Below, one piece after another: positions 7,719-17,600 of a DNA stretch of 32,366 nucleotides. A program made the position numbers and the translations under genes. Location: positions 1 to 32,366 of the forward strand of contig NZ_JAFBCZ010000046.1 in assembly GCF_016907925.1 (NCBI RefSeq), read 5' to 3'. How positions within the stretch are numbered: position 1 is the first letter of the stretch; every line of letters starts with the position of its first letter. The notes beneath the pieces are model-generated. The model did not search any database, was not told the DNA's origin, and saw only the letters and a list, made by a program, of their open reading frames with translations. The stretch is from Herpetosiphon giganteus. Its GTDB lineage: Bacteria; Chloroflexota; Chloroflexia; Chloroflexales; Herpetosiphonaceae.

Positions 7719-7776
7719 GCGGGCTGGTTGGAGCCAGCATGCAGGCGACGGAGCATGCTGGCTCCAACCAGCCCGC
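7719..7776. repeat. Perfect 24-bp inverted repeat with 10-nt loop
   Basis: Arms 7719-7742 and 7753-7776 are exactly complementary, starting 34 bp after the ATPase stop codon. A stem this long could terminate transcription, although no T-run follows. It could also be a palindromic insertion or recombination site. Confidence 0.75.
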
Positions 7777-7974
7777 TCCGGGCTAGGTCAACAGCGGGTG
7801 TCGCGTGGAGCGGCGTGTCGTTCCTCTGGGGGTGGCTCGTCGATGGCATTCGACCAGACGGCCCACGCATCCTTGGGGCGATCGTCGCCTTAATCGGTGC
7901 TGCGATTCATCGGAGCGTGGCCCCGCGTCTCGTGTGGCATCCGCACTGGTCGTCGCAACGACCATACCTCAACG

Positions 7975-7998
7975 TGGATGGGTGCAAGCACCCATCCA
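7975..7998. repeat. 11-bp-stem hairpin upstream of tnpA
   Basis: TGGATGGGTGC and its reverse complement are separated by two A residues. It lies 50 bp before the transposase start codon and might affect its expression. Confidence 0.5.
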
Positions 7999-8047
7999 GC
8001 AGATCGGCCACAGACCCATCACCCATGGCACCGTGGAGGACATACCA

Positions 8048-11029
8048 ATGCCAACATCCGTGCGTCGAACAACCTATCCGCGCTTTAAGCGCATCATCAC
8101 CGCCCGACTGCTTCAGGAGCGGTTTACGCCCACCGCAGCGGAGTGGACCATGGCCCAACAGGTCACCCGCTACCCGCAGCTCCGCCTTAATTTCGTGGTC
8201 TTGGTCAAAGTCTTCCAATACCTCCATCACTTTCCACCCCTTGAGCACATCCCTCCAGCGATTGTCGCGCACATCCGCACGACGCTGCGCCTTGACCCTG
8301 ACCTGCCGTTTGGCTATAGCGCTGTCAGAACGATGTATGACCATCACAAAGCCATTCGCACCGCCCTTAAGGTGCTCCCCAATGGCGCAGCCACCCGGCA
8401 CATTGCGGTTCATGCGGTATACGAGGCCGCCCACCGCATGAACCGCGAGGCCGATCTGATTAATGTTGCCATCGAATCGCTGATGAAAGCCAATGCCGAA
8501 GTACCAGCATTCTCGACGCTCGACAAAATCGTTGAACGCGTTGGTGCATTGGTCGATCGGCAGCTTGTGGCACGGGTCGGCGCTCGCCTCACCGAACCCA
8601 TCATGGCGCGTCTTGATCAACTGGTGGCGGCGCAGGGCACCCGGCAGCGGACGGAGTTCACGCGCCTCAAGGAACTGCCCCAGAAGCCAACCCGTGATCA
8701 CCTTCGCACGCTGGAGGATCGCCTCCATTGGCTGGAAGCGATCGCCGACCCCACCACCTTGCTGGCAGATGTGGCGCATAGCAAAATTATCCACTTCGCC
8801 GAGGAAACGAAGGGTCTCGATGCCGCCTTAGTGCGCGACATCCGCGCTCCGCGGCGCCGCCTGATGCTGCTCTGCCTCCTCCATCAAGTCCAGATTCAAG
8901 CCCGCGATGATCTGATTCTGATGTTCCGCAAGTACCTTAAGACCTTGCATGGACGTGGGCAGACGGCCTTACAGAAGCTCCGTGAACGGCAGCAGGAAAC
9001 CATTGAACAGTTGCTCGCCGTGTTGACGGAGGTGTTGGAAACGACGGAGGCGCAGGCTGACGACGCCCACCTTGGACCAGAAGTGCGCCAGATCCTCAAT
9101 GCCTATGGCGGCGGGGACACCTTGCTGGCGGACTGTCTGGTCATCAGTGCCTACAACGGCCAGAACTATCTTCCGCTGCTCCCCCCACTCTATGCGGCAT
9201 CCCGCACAGTCTTGTTTCGGCTCCTCGATCTGCTGGAGATCGTGCCAACCACGGAGGATGATGGGCTGATGGACGCGCTCACCCTACTTCGCACGCTCCG
9301 ACGGCTCCGGAAGCCCGTTATTCCGGCCACGATCGACCTCAATTTTGCCAACGATCTGTGGCGCCGCGTCATTGTACGAACACACGGCAAACGCAAAAAA
9401 CGCAAGGTTTTTGACCGCCGCCTCTTCGAGATCGGTGTCTTTACCTATCTTGCCGAAGGCCTCAAGACTGGCGACCTCGCGGTTCGCGGGTCTGCGCAGT
9501 ATGCCGACTTCCGCACGCAACTCCTCCCCTGGGATCAATGTGAACCAAAAGTGCTGGATTTCTGCCGGGAGGTGGGCGTAGCCAGCACGCCGCAGGGGTT
9601 CGTCTTTCAGCTCTGGATCTGGCTTAAGCTCGTCGCGGAGGAGGTGGATCAGGGCTATCCGGACCAAAGCTCGCTGGTGATTGCCGACGATGGGACTCCG
9701 GTGCTCAAAAAGCTCCCGAAGACCGTCCCGACGCAGGAGATGGAAGCGTTCGAGCAGATGCTCCATGCGCGGATGCCCAGCCGCAGCGTGCTGGAGGCGC
9801 TCTGGAACACCGCGCATTGGACAGACTGGTCGCGCCACTTTGGCCCGCTCTCCGGCTCAGAACCGAAGATGGCCAACCCAACCATGCGCTATCTCTTAGC
9901 CACCTTTTGCTATGGTTCCAATCTCGGGCCGGCAGAAACCGAGCGCCACACGGGCGGCGCGATCGCGGCCCAGACCCTCTCCACGATCAATCGCCAACAC
10001 ATTACCCAGCCAATGTTGGAGGCGGCCCGCCGGGACATCATCACCACCTACAACCAACTCGACCTCCCCAAACTGTGGGGTGATGGAACGGTCGCTGGCG
10101 TCGATGGAAGTCAGTATGATCTCGCCGAAGATAACCTGATCGCGGAGTATTCGTTTCGCTATCGGGCCAAAGGCGGGATTGCGTACCAGCACATTTCCGA
10201 TCAGTATATTGCGCTGTTCAGCCACTTCATGACCTGCGGGACTTGGGAGGCGATTTATATCATCGATGGCCTCCTGAAGAACACCTCCGAGATCCAACCG
10301 CTGGTGATCCACGGGGACACCCAAGCGCAATCGACCCCAGTGTTTGCGCTGACCTATCTGCTGGGCATCGATCTGATTCCGCGCATCCGCAACTGGAAAG
10401 GGTTGATCTTCTTTCGACCGCAGCACGATGTCACCTACCAGCACATTGACACGCTGTTTGGCGGGACGATCGACTGGACGCTGATCGAGACGCACTGGCA
10501 AGATCTCATGCAGGTGGTCATCTCGATTAACGAGGGCACGATTCTCGCCTCGACCATCCTGCGTAAGCTGCGCCACGACAGCAAACGGAACAAGCTGTAC
10601 AAAGCCTTCCGCGAGGTCGGCCGCGTCATCCGCACGGTCGTCTTGTTGCGCTCGATCTCCAGCCTGGAACTCCGCCAGCAGGTGCTCAGCATGACGAACA
10701 AGGTCGAGGCCTTCAATGGGTTTGCGGCATGGGTCTTCTTTAGCAATTATGGCATCATTGACACCAATGATCCGGCGGAGCAGGAGAAGCGGCTGCATTA
10801 CCGCGATGTGGTCGCGAACGCGCTCATTCTCCAGAACACCATCGATCTCAGTCAGGCATTGCGCCAGCTCCGGGCCGAGGGCTATCCCGTGCGCCGCGAT
10901 CTGGTCGCCCACCTCAGTCCGTACCCGACCCAGCATCTTCGGCGGTATGGGGACTATCCAAACCACTTCGAGCACATGCCCGATCCCATCGACCCGACGT
11001 GTGATCTCGGCGACGAGGGCGATGGATGA
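8048..11029 (+). CDS. tnpA: Tn3-family transposase TnpA
   Basis: A 993-residue protein, the normal length for Tn3-family TnpA. The start ATG at 8048 is preceded by GGAGGA (8036-8041); the longer upstream frame covers the hairpins and is unlikely to be coding. The N-terminal half has the Tn3 DNA-binding/DUF4158-like pattern. The C-terminal catalytic domain shows VAGVDGSQYD (Asp686), IHGDTQAQ (Asp757) and NKVEAFNGF (Glu887), a complete DDE triad. It would cut and join transposon ends replicatively. No matching Tn3-type terminal inverted repeat is found near 11030-11055, so the right end may be lost or highly diverged. Its cargo is presumably the upstream metal-resistance operon. Confidence 0.92.
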   Translation: MPTSVRRTTYPRFKRIITARLLQERFTPTAAEWTMAQQVTRYPQLRLNFVVLVKVFQYLHHFPPLEHIPPAIVAHIRTTLRLDPDLPFGYSAVRTMYDHHKAIRTALKVLPNGAATRHIAVHAVYEAAHRMNREADLINVAIESLMKANAEVPAFSTLDKIVERVGALVDRQLVARVGARLTEPIMARLDQLVAAQGTRQRTEFTRLKELPQKPTRDHLRTLEDRLHWLEAIADPTTLLADVAHSKIIHFAEETKGLDAALVRDIRAPRRRLMLLCLLHQVQIQARDDLILMFRKYLKTLHGRGQTALQKLRERQQETIEQLLAVLTEVLETTEAQADDAHLGPEVRQILNAYGGGDTLLADCLVISAYNGQNYLPLLPPLYAASRTVLFRLLDLLEIVPTTEDDGLMDALTLLRTLRRLRKPVIPATIDLNFANDLWRRVIVRTHGKRKKRKVFDRRLFEIGVFTYLAEGLKTGDLAVRGSAQYADFRTQLLPWDQCEPKVLDFCREVGVASTPQGFVFQLWIWLKLVAEEVDQGYPDQSSLVIADDGTPVLKKLPKTVPTQEMEAFEQMLHARMPSRSVLEALWNTAHWTDWSRHFGPLSGSEPKMANPTMRYLLATFCYGSNLGPAETERHTGGAIAAQTLSTINRQHITQPMLEAARRDIITTYNQLDLPKLWGDGTVAGVDGSQYDLAEDNLIAEYSFRYRAKGGIAYQHISDQYIALFSHFMTCGTWEAIYIIDGLLKNTSEIQPLVIHGDTQAQSTPVFALTYLLGIDLIPRIRNWKGLIFFRPQHDVTYQHIDTLFGGTIDWTLIETHWQDLMQVVISINEGTILASTILRKLRHDSKRNKLYKAFREVGRVIRTVVLLRSISSLELRQQVLSMTNKVEAFNGFAAWVFFSNYGIIDTNDPAEQEKRLHYRDVVANALILQNTIDLSQALRQLRAEGYPVRRDLVAHLSPYPTQHLRRYGDYPNHFEHMPDPIDPTCDLGDEGDG

Positions 11030-11055
11030 GGGGAGCGCGAGCACTGGTGATGAAT

Positions 11056-11067
11056 GTTAATACTTTT
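11056..11067 (+). repeat. 12-bp direct repeat, right copy
   Basis: Identical to 317-328 and located 26 bp after the transposase stop codon. It marks the likely right border of the insertion block. Confidence 0.45.
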
Positions 11068-11156
11068 TAATGCTACCGCCAAAATTCTGCGTTTCTTGAC
11101 TTAACCCCATATACACCAGCAAATCTCCATCAGTGTCAATAGTGGTTATGGCTTGA

Positions 11157-11192
11157 GAAATGGTCTCTTCATTAATATGAAGAGACCATTTC
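11157..11192. terminator. Perfect 16-bp-stem hairpin, probable terminator of the Rhs operon
   Basis: Arms 11157-11172 and 11177-11192 are exactly complementary around the loop TAAT. The hairpin lies 24 bp after the stop codon of the zinc-ribbon gene in the minus direction. The lack of a strong T-run leaves rho-dependent or two-way termination possible. Confidence 0.55.
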
Positions 11193-11216
11193 AGTCTAGA
11201 GGGCAGAAGTGTGCCT

Positions 11217-11603
11217 TTATTGGTTGATAGGTGCAGCAAGGCTGGTCACGAGACTCGGCCGGATCGGATAGATCGCCCATGCCCAGTCACTGGCGAGCAT
11301 TAAGTTGATCGGAACATGCCATGGACTAATTTCTAGTTTATCCGCGACGAGCAATCCGTGAGGTTCAATCGGGCTGCGACATCCAGGGCATACAATATCG
11401 TTCAACATCGGTTCCATGGTAAAGCGATCAAAGATATTGTTCGGATCGACATACATCCGATGTTCTTCCCAATCGACCAGCATAATGGTATCACAAGCAG
11501 GGCAGCGCAGAAACATACAGTCGAGATTGGTTGATGGCTCCTTGAGCCGTTCACGAATGGCATCATCATCGATATCGATGTTGGTGATAACGCTATCAGT
11601 CAT
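11217..11603 (-). CDS. Small zinc-ribbon-like protein, candidate immunity partner of the Rhs toxin
   Basis: A 128-residue acidic protein with two CxxC pairs (LRCPACDTIMLVDW and DIVCPGCRSPIEP) that could hold one zinc ion. I do not recognise the family. The start ATG 11603 is preceded by AAGGAG; an ATG six codons upstream lacks this. It begins 41 bp after the stop codon of the giant Rhs gene on the same strand and ends before a strong hairpin, so the two genes form one unit. In polymorphic toxin loci the gene directly after the toxin tip is usually the immunity gene. That is the basis for the proposed role; no sequence match to an immunity family was seen. Confidence 0.7.
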   Translation of the reverse strand: MTDSVITNIDIDDDAIRERLKEPSTNLDCMFLRCPACDTIMLVDWEEHRMYVDPNNIFDRFTMEPMLNDIVCPGCRSPIEPHGLLVADKLEISPWHVPINLMLASDWAWAIYPIRPSLVTSLAAPINQ

Positions 11604-11643
11604 CAAGCACTCCTTGTGCAATTATGATCGAGGATTCCATTCA

Positions 11644-14600
11644 TTACGGCATATATGGATATGCCGTAATAAGCACATCAGTTCCTTGTTTGAAAATCAT
11701 TTTCATGTATGTCTCACCGTTTGTCCCGATGGCACGCCCCATTGGGACAAGAAAAGCACCAGGATCGCCGGGTATTGCTGTGATGCCCTGTTCTTTTAGA
11801 ATTCTAAATCCTTCGTCTAATAAGTCATAGAGATAGGCAGAATTTTCGACATCAAAAACGGTATGAGTCTTTTTAACCTTTGTAACCTTTTTAGTAGCAG
11901 GGTCTACAATACGTTCCCATTCATCAAGATGATCCCATGTATGCCTTAAAAAATTACCATGTTTAGCACTTTCATCAAGGAGTAACCCAGATTTGGTGCG
12001 AAAGTGATTACATCCTACATTATGGACAAGAATTCCTGCCTGGCCAATAGTATAGGTATGGAGCGTATCCACCGTGAAGTTGTAGACCATGACAGGCTGC
12101 AACTCCACGCCCACATCGACGACGATAATGGTATAACCCGCATCGCCCAGCAATCGATCGCCAACGCGCAACTTGCCGGCATCGATCCAGCCGCGCCCAT
12201 AGACCCAGAACGGGTGATGGTCGGTGGCCTGAATCTGTTCCTGCGCAAGCCCCAGCGTATCGGTGAGCGGCTGAACGGTCAGTTCAATTACGAGTGTGGC
12301 GGTATGCGCCGTCGTCCACGTAATCGAATAATAGCCTGATTGTTGGGTTTGGGGATCGATCGCCCAGACCGTATCGCCCACCACCAGGGTTTCAATCGGC
12401 ACCAGTCCATGACTACTCTCAACGAGCGTACCTGCCACAAAGCTATTGCCCGGCACACAAGGAAGGTCATCCGCCACTTGCAATAGGGCATCAGCATCAT
12501 CGACCTGCTCAACGCTATGGGCCACATCGGCAGCGTCATCTATGGTGTCTGCGGTATTATCCAGGGCCTTGCCCGCAGCGGCCAATTCATCGCTAGCATC
12601 AACGAATTCATCGACATGGTAGAGGGCATCGGCGACCTCATCGACATGATCGAGTTGGTTAACAACCGCCTTGCCACCGCTGGAATACCCGCCACCCGGC
12701 AGAAAGATGCCCGCAATCCAAAGCGCTCCCGTTGCAACTTTCTCCCACCCACTGACACACGGATCGAGCAGGGTATCAACGGTTGTATACGCATCATAAA
12801 TCGAGATCCCCGTTTCGATGACGGCCCACGCACCCAACAGGAACGGGATGATGTTGCCGCTGGGATCAGTATGCCACGCCGGGCTATTATGCGCATAGGT
12901 GTATTTATGCAGGGATTGTGGACTGGTCGGAATGCCGGTAAAGCTATCTTGTTGGAGAAAGCGGCCTGTCGCTGGCATGTAATGGCGCGCGCGTAGATAG
13001 ACCGTGCTATCGTGGCCCATCAACTCGCCGGTATAACCTAGGCGATTATTGCTCAGTCCCGTTTGGCTGCGGATCGTGCCCCAGATGCTGAAATGGGTGC
13101 GTTGCATCTCTGCGCCCGTCGGGGTAATTAAGGCCCGAATCGTGCCTTGGGCATCGAGTTGGGTATAGGTCACGAGCCACGGTGCCGTGTGCTGGCGTTC
13201 GCGGACGGCGTGGACCCCTTCCGGCCCATAGGCATACTGGGTTTCAACCCCATTGGAGGCTTGCGTGCCGAGCAAGCGGGGTAAATCACCCGTTTCATCC
13301 CAGAGGAACAGCGTGTGGGTAACCGCGAGGCCATGGGTGATCGTTTCGGTGACCAGCGTGCCCCAGCCGTTATAGCCATACGCGACCGTCATCGTCGTGC
13401 TCTGGGTTTGACGCAGGCGGTTGGCCCCATCATAGCTATAGCGCGTTTGGCCATCGTCAAGCAGATTGCCCGCCTGATCATAGGTGAAGCCCAGCACCTG
13501 ATCCGCCGCATCGTAGGTGTGGGTGGTTGCGGATATCCCATCGTGCAGGCGGTTGCCGACCGCATCGAGGATATAGTGCTGGCTGCTCGCTGGTACGTGC
13601 GCCAGCGCACTGGTTTGGGTCACGGCGATGACGCGCTGACGCGCATCATAGGCCACCTGGGTCGTCAGCGCCTGCCCATCCAGGGTTTCGGCCAGCATGG
13701 TTGGCAAGCCCACCGAATCACGGGTATAGGTCAGGTCAGTATCCGGGCCATAGCGAATCTGGAGCAGCGCACCATCAGCCCGATAGGTCTGGGTGGTCTG
13801 CTGCCCAAGCGCTGACCGATTCATGGCCGTGACCGCGCTAGTCGCACCGCGATAGGTATACTGGGTTGTCGGCGCATTCCATGCGGTCATGGCAGTTGTC
13901 CGGCCCATGGGATCGCGCGTCGCCACTACACTGCCCGTGCCCCAATAGTCGGTGCTGACACTGTGCTCATTGGGGGCAATCGTTCGCGTGATCGTCCTGC
14001 CGTTCTGACTCCGCGTGGTCATGCGCTCTAAAGCGTCATAGCCATAGGTGGTCAGGCCGCTGCCATCCACCATCGCGATCACCGAGTTGGTGGGATTGTA
14101 GCCATAGTTGACGGCTGGCGTGCCATCGGAATAGGTGATGGTCACGACCCGTCCGGCCGAATCGTAGGTATAGGTGGTCACCACCCCACGCGGGTCGGTG
14201 ACCGTGGCCCGTTCACCCCGTGCCGTGTAGGTGATCGTCGTACAGCGCTGAAGACCATCGCAGATCTGTGCTGGCTGGTTCAGCAGCGTGTACTGGGTGG
14301 TGCGGACATGGCCATTGGCATCGGTGATCGCCACCGTATTGCCCACCGCATCGTAGCCAATCAGGGTTTCCACATTCGTGGTCGTGGTTCGTGGGTGCCC
14401 CGGCTGTGCATGCTCAATCACCGCAATCACGCGGCCTGCGGCATCATGGCGATAGCCGGTCACCACCCCATTCGCATCGATTTCCCGGTTCACATTGCCA
14501 ACGGTATCATAGCCCGTCTGGGTGGTGAATTGGCCAGCGGTGGTGACCGCCGTGGTGCGGCCAAGCTGATCGACCGCCGTCGTCGTGGTAATACCCAAGG

Positions 14601-17600
14601 TATCCGTGATCAGACTGGGGTTTCCGCGTGCATCATAGGCGGTCGCGGTGCTAAAGCCCATGGACGTGCTGGTTCCCACCGTGCGGCCCACCGCATCATA
14701 CTGGGTCTGCGTGACCAGCCCGAGGGTATCGGTGACCGTCGCCAGCCGACCCATGGCATCATACTGATAGGTGGTCACTTGGCCGAGGGGATTGATCGCG
14801 CGAATCCGCTGCCCCAGCACGTTATAGCTGGTGCGACTGACCAAGCCACGCGGGTTGGTCATCGCCACGGTGTTTCCCATGGCATCATACTGATAGCGCG
14901 TGGTATGACTCAGCGGGTTGGTGGTCGCGACAACACGCCCAAGCTGATCATAGCTGGTGACGGTCGCAAACCCCAACGGATCGGTCACGCGAATCGCACG
15001 GCCCACGGCATCACGGGTCGTGTATGTGGTGTGCGCCAAGGCATCGGTGCTGGCAATCACCCGACCTGCCGCATCATACTGCGTCCGCGTGGTAGCACCG
15101 CGCGCATCGGTGACCGCAATCGAACGGCCTGCATCATCATAGGTATAGGTGGTGACCGCCCCAAGCGTATCGGTTATCACCCGCAGGCGTTGCAGACTAT
15201 CGAATTGCTGATAGGTGGTCGCGCTCAACGCCGTGGTTATGGCAATCCGATTGCCAAAGAGGTCATAGCGATAGCGGGTCGTTGCCCCCATCGCATCGGT
15301 TTCCGCCACCACCCGGTCATAGCCATCATACGCCGTGGTATTGGTCGCCCCGGTCGCATCCGTCGTGGTGATCGGTTTACCGGCCCCATCGGTAGCCGTC
15401 GTCGCCGCCACCACGCCCAGTGGATCGATGTGCTGGATGGGTTGCCCCGTCGCTCCATCGTAGATGGTGGTGCTCGTTCCGGCGGGAGTGGTCGTGCTGA
15501 CCAAACGGCCAGATCCATCGTACGTATAGCTAGTCACCATCCCAAGGGCATTGGTGACCGCCGCCGTTTGACCAAGCGCGGTATAACCATAGCTGGTCAC
15601 CCCACCGAGTGGATTCTGCTCCTGCTGCTTGAGCCCTGCCGCCGTATAGGTATAGATCGTGGTGGCCCCAAGGGCATCGATCGTCTTCCGCAACTGGCCC
15701 GTGGTGGGATCATAGACTGAGTAGGTGGTTGCGCCCGTGCCATCGGTTTGGGCAATCAGTTGGCCAAGTGTGTTATAAGTCATGGTCGCAACCACACCGA
15801 GCGGATTCGTTATCGAGGACGTAAGCCCCAACGCATTATAGCCATAGGTCGTGGTTTCACCGAGCGGGTCTGTGGTACTACGCACCCGTCCTTGCGGATC
15901 ATAGGTCAGGGTTGTGGTCAGAATCCGCTGTTCTTCCAGCAACCACCGCCCGGTTGCCGCCACCAGCCGCGTGCCGGGTACGTAGGCATACGTCGTTTTG
16001 GCGCGCAGGGTATTGGTATGGTCATAGGTCGCTTCCGCCGTTACCAGATCAGGAAACTGCGGATCGGCATACGAGCGCTGGATATAGAGATCATCGGTGG
16101 GATCTGCCATCACGCCAAAGACATCGGTGTAGATCGGCTGTCCATTGGCATTGTAGATATAGCCGGTTTGGCGGAACTCATACGAGCCAGCCCGCAACTC
16201 GGCCCGCACATCTTCAAAGGCCGCAGGAACCTCAAGGCGCTCAACGCCCGATGGCAGCATGCGTGCTTGGAAGTTGCGCACCGTTTTGTGGCAATACTCG
16301 GTCGTGGCCACCATTGCCCGTTGCCGTTGTTCTTCGGCATCGCCCGGGTTACATCCACTCTTATAATTGGTTGCTTGGTATGGGCGCTCAAGATGATAGC
16401 GTTCAAAGAGTGCCCGATTATAACAATCGCGTTTCACTCGTTCGCGGGTGAGCGTTTCATCGGAAAATACCCGCGGCAATGCATCAACGTCAGGTGAAAC
16501 CGTTAATTCGTAGGAATAGTGAAGATATTTATTGACGGTTTGGTCAAGAGTCGCGGTATCACACGATGGTTCTGTATTGTTAGCTCCGCGTGCTCCTGTT
16601 GACGGAAAGAACCAGTCCAGCTCAGCGGCGGTTGGTGTATGCAATTCAGCCTGCACCATATAGGCAGGATTGCGGGTCTCCATGCGCTGATAGCGATAGG
16701 CGGTTTGGGTTGCGCCATTCAGACTGATCGTGCGCAGGTGATAGCCTTCCCCAGCGACTTCAGGCGGCGTGTAGGTGAAGGCCATGGTTGTGCGGGCCGT
16801 CGCGTTCCCTAAAGGATGCTCAGCGATGGTTGCGAGTAACAAGCGGGTACGGTCGCCATCAACCGCGCTGGTATAGCCAAAACGATATTGGCGAGCAACC
16901 TGTCCTGCCACCCGGGTTTCGAGCATCGCAAGCCGTTGGCTAGTGTAAAACAGGTCGGTGGGACGCTGATCACTGCCGATCCCGTTCGCGGTTCGGGATT
17001 CATAGCTGAACACGACCTCTGCCGTCGGTGCAATCCCATGCTGCGGGTTGCCACCCCAGGTCACGCGCAGCGGATAGCCAGCCCGTTCATACGGTGCTCC
17101 CGCATGGGTTGCGGTCTCGGTGGCATACGTCCATTGTTGGCGATTGCCCAGCAAATCCGTCACATGGTCAAGATTCCAGCGCCAGTGGTGGGCTGTCCCC
17201 GTGGCATCCCGCATGCGCCACGCGCTGCTGGGGGTTGCGCCAAATTGCCAGGTACGACCTTGCATATCGGTCATGACCCAGTGCCAGCCGCCATCGACCC
17301 CGTGGCTCGCGCCGGTTTGACGGGTAATTCGTAAATCCCAGCCATCGAGGTCACTACTTTGGGCGCTTTGGCGATCAAGCTGATAGGTCGTATCGCCCAA
17401 TGTCCAATCATGAACGAGCCGCCAGAGGCGACCATGCCAGAGTAAGGCATAGCTATCATCGGCAGGGTCGCTGGGGGTCAGGTCAGGCAAACGCAGGACG
17501 GCATACTCTGGGATAGCCACCCCTGCACCGGCCAACGATCCTTGGTGATCCCGAGCGAGGTCGGTTAAGGCACTTTGGGCGTGCAGTGACCAATCCAATG

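Larger units (their letters stand above)
7685..8047. other. Intergenic region with two hairpins
   Basis: This 363-bp stretch has no convincing gene. It contains the long hairpin at 7719-7776 and a shorter one at 7975-7998. Between the cargo gene and tnpA, such a region may hold the promoter of tnpA or a resolution site, but I cannot identify either with confidence. Confidence 0.5.

Noticed and set aside
9896-11044. 382-residue antisense frame in the Tn3 transposase
   Set aside because: Shadow frame over the catalytic domain, with no recognisable protein pattern.
11057-11239. 60-codon minus-strand frame after the zinc-ribbon gene
   Set aside because: It starts at a TTG inside the upstream gene, runs through the perfect hairpin at 11157-11192 and ends in the 12-bp repeat; it is more likely non-coding.
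14308-15720. 470-residue plus-strand frame inside the Rhs gene
   Set aside because: Repetitive Gly/His/Arg/Ile-rich translation is the antisense of the YD repeats, not a separate gene.
13600-15950. Regularly spaced repeats that could suggest a CRISPR or tandem DNA array
   Set aside because: Spacing and variation follow the coding YD-repeat units of the Rhs protein; there are no identical direct repeats with unique spacers.
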